NCBI GenBank assembly: GCA_034666665.1
Contig: JAXDLK010000345.1
Coordinates: 1 to 9,841, forward strand
Source: JAXDLK01 sp034666665
GTDB taxonomy: Bacteria > Desulfobacterota > Binatia > JACPRU01
Direction of reading: 5' to 3'
DNA length: 9,841 bases
Every line of letters begins with the position of its first letter. Position 1 is the first letter of the stretch. Below, in pieces: positions 9,710-9,841 of this stretch. A program made the translations under genes and the position numbers. The notes below the pieces were generated by a model. The model was given only the letters and a program-made list of their open reading frames with translations. It was not told where the DNA came from and made no database searches.

Positions 9710-9841
9710 TCAGAAGAACCAGCTCTTCCGCTGCGAAAGACCGAGGGCGATCAGCCCCCGGATCTCCTGCTTCACGCGATCGACCAGCGGGTCGATCTCC
9801 GAATCCTCGGCGTCGAAGCGGCCCTCGAACGTCATCGGCCG
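9710..9841 (-). CDS. C-terminal end of a probable lysophospholipid (PlsC-like) acyltransferase
   Basis: The minus-strand frame is open from the window edge to a TGA at 9712-9710, giving the last 43 residues. They read RPMTFEGRF, then an acidic stretch, then a helix with VKQEIRGLIALGL and the end SQRKSWFF. From memory, this pattern (a GxPMxFEGRF-like strand, then a helix ending in a basic cluster and an aromatic tail) matches the C-termini of bacterial 1-acyl-glycerol-phosphate-type acyltransferases. The catalytic HX4D motif would lie beyond the window, so it cannot be checked. An ATG at 9835-9833 is in frame but has no ribosome site, and the frame stays open above it, so this is a gene end rather than a 41-residue gene. 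It converges on birA. That the frame is coding is likely; the family call is moderate. Confidence 0.5.
   Translation of the reverse strand, partial: RPMTFEGRFDAEDSEIDPLVDRVKQEIRGLIALGLSQRKSWFF

Noticed and set aside
9710..9835. A free-standing 41-residue small gene starting at the ATG at 9835 on the minus strand.
   Set aside because: There is no ribosome site, the frame continues open to the window edge, and the sequence resembles an acyltransferase C-terminus.

Overview
The window is a GC-rich bacterial stretch (clearly above 60% GC by eye, not counted), densely packed with housekeeping genes. Codon use favours G/C at the third position throughout, and there is no sign of mobile elements, CRISPR, rRNA or tRNA. 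Gene content and protein style (a short-form GpmA, a two-domain NadE of about 665 residues, a ValRS with two CxxC...CxxC zinc ribbons, a patatin and a PlsC-like acyltransferase tail) would fit a high-GC Gram-negative such as Acidobacteriota, Myxococcota or a related uncultured lineage. That placement is inference only.

Layout. Positions 1-746 (minus strand) hold most of a patatin-like phospholipase, cut by the left edge. It lies 44 bp downstream of nadE (791-2788, minus), the glutamine-dependent NAD+ synthetase. A 134-bp divergent intergenic region (2789-2922) follows. The plus strand then runs without gaps through gpmA (2923-3528), valS (3529-6237), nadC (6234-7094), a multi-spanning GT-C/GT39-like membrane protein (7094-8653) and birA (8653-9678). 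The junctions are 0 bp, a 4-bp overlap, a 1-bp overlap and a 1-bp overlap, so this looks like one translationally coupled operon. After a 31-bp convergent gap, the minus strand carries the last 43 codons of a probable lysophospholipid acyltransferase (9710-9841), cut by the right edge.

How the genes fit together. NadC (quinolinate to nicotinate mononucleotide) and NadE (deamido-NAD to NAD+) are two steps of NAD+ synthesis, sitting on opposite sides of one divergent control region. GpmA (glycolysis), ValRS (translation) and BirA (biotin attachment, possibly repression of biotin genes) are central functions. The unexplained member is the membrane protein between nadC and birA: it resembles polyprenyl-phosphate-sugar-dependent glycosyltransferases, and its acceptor is unknown. 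I found no clear previously undescribed system. The most notable signals are this embedded glycosyltransferase, the divergent NAD gene arrangement and the nadE-patatin pair.
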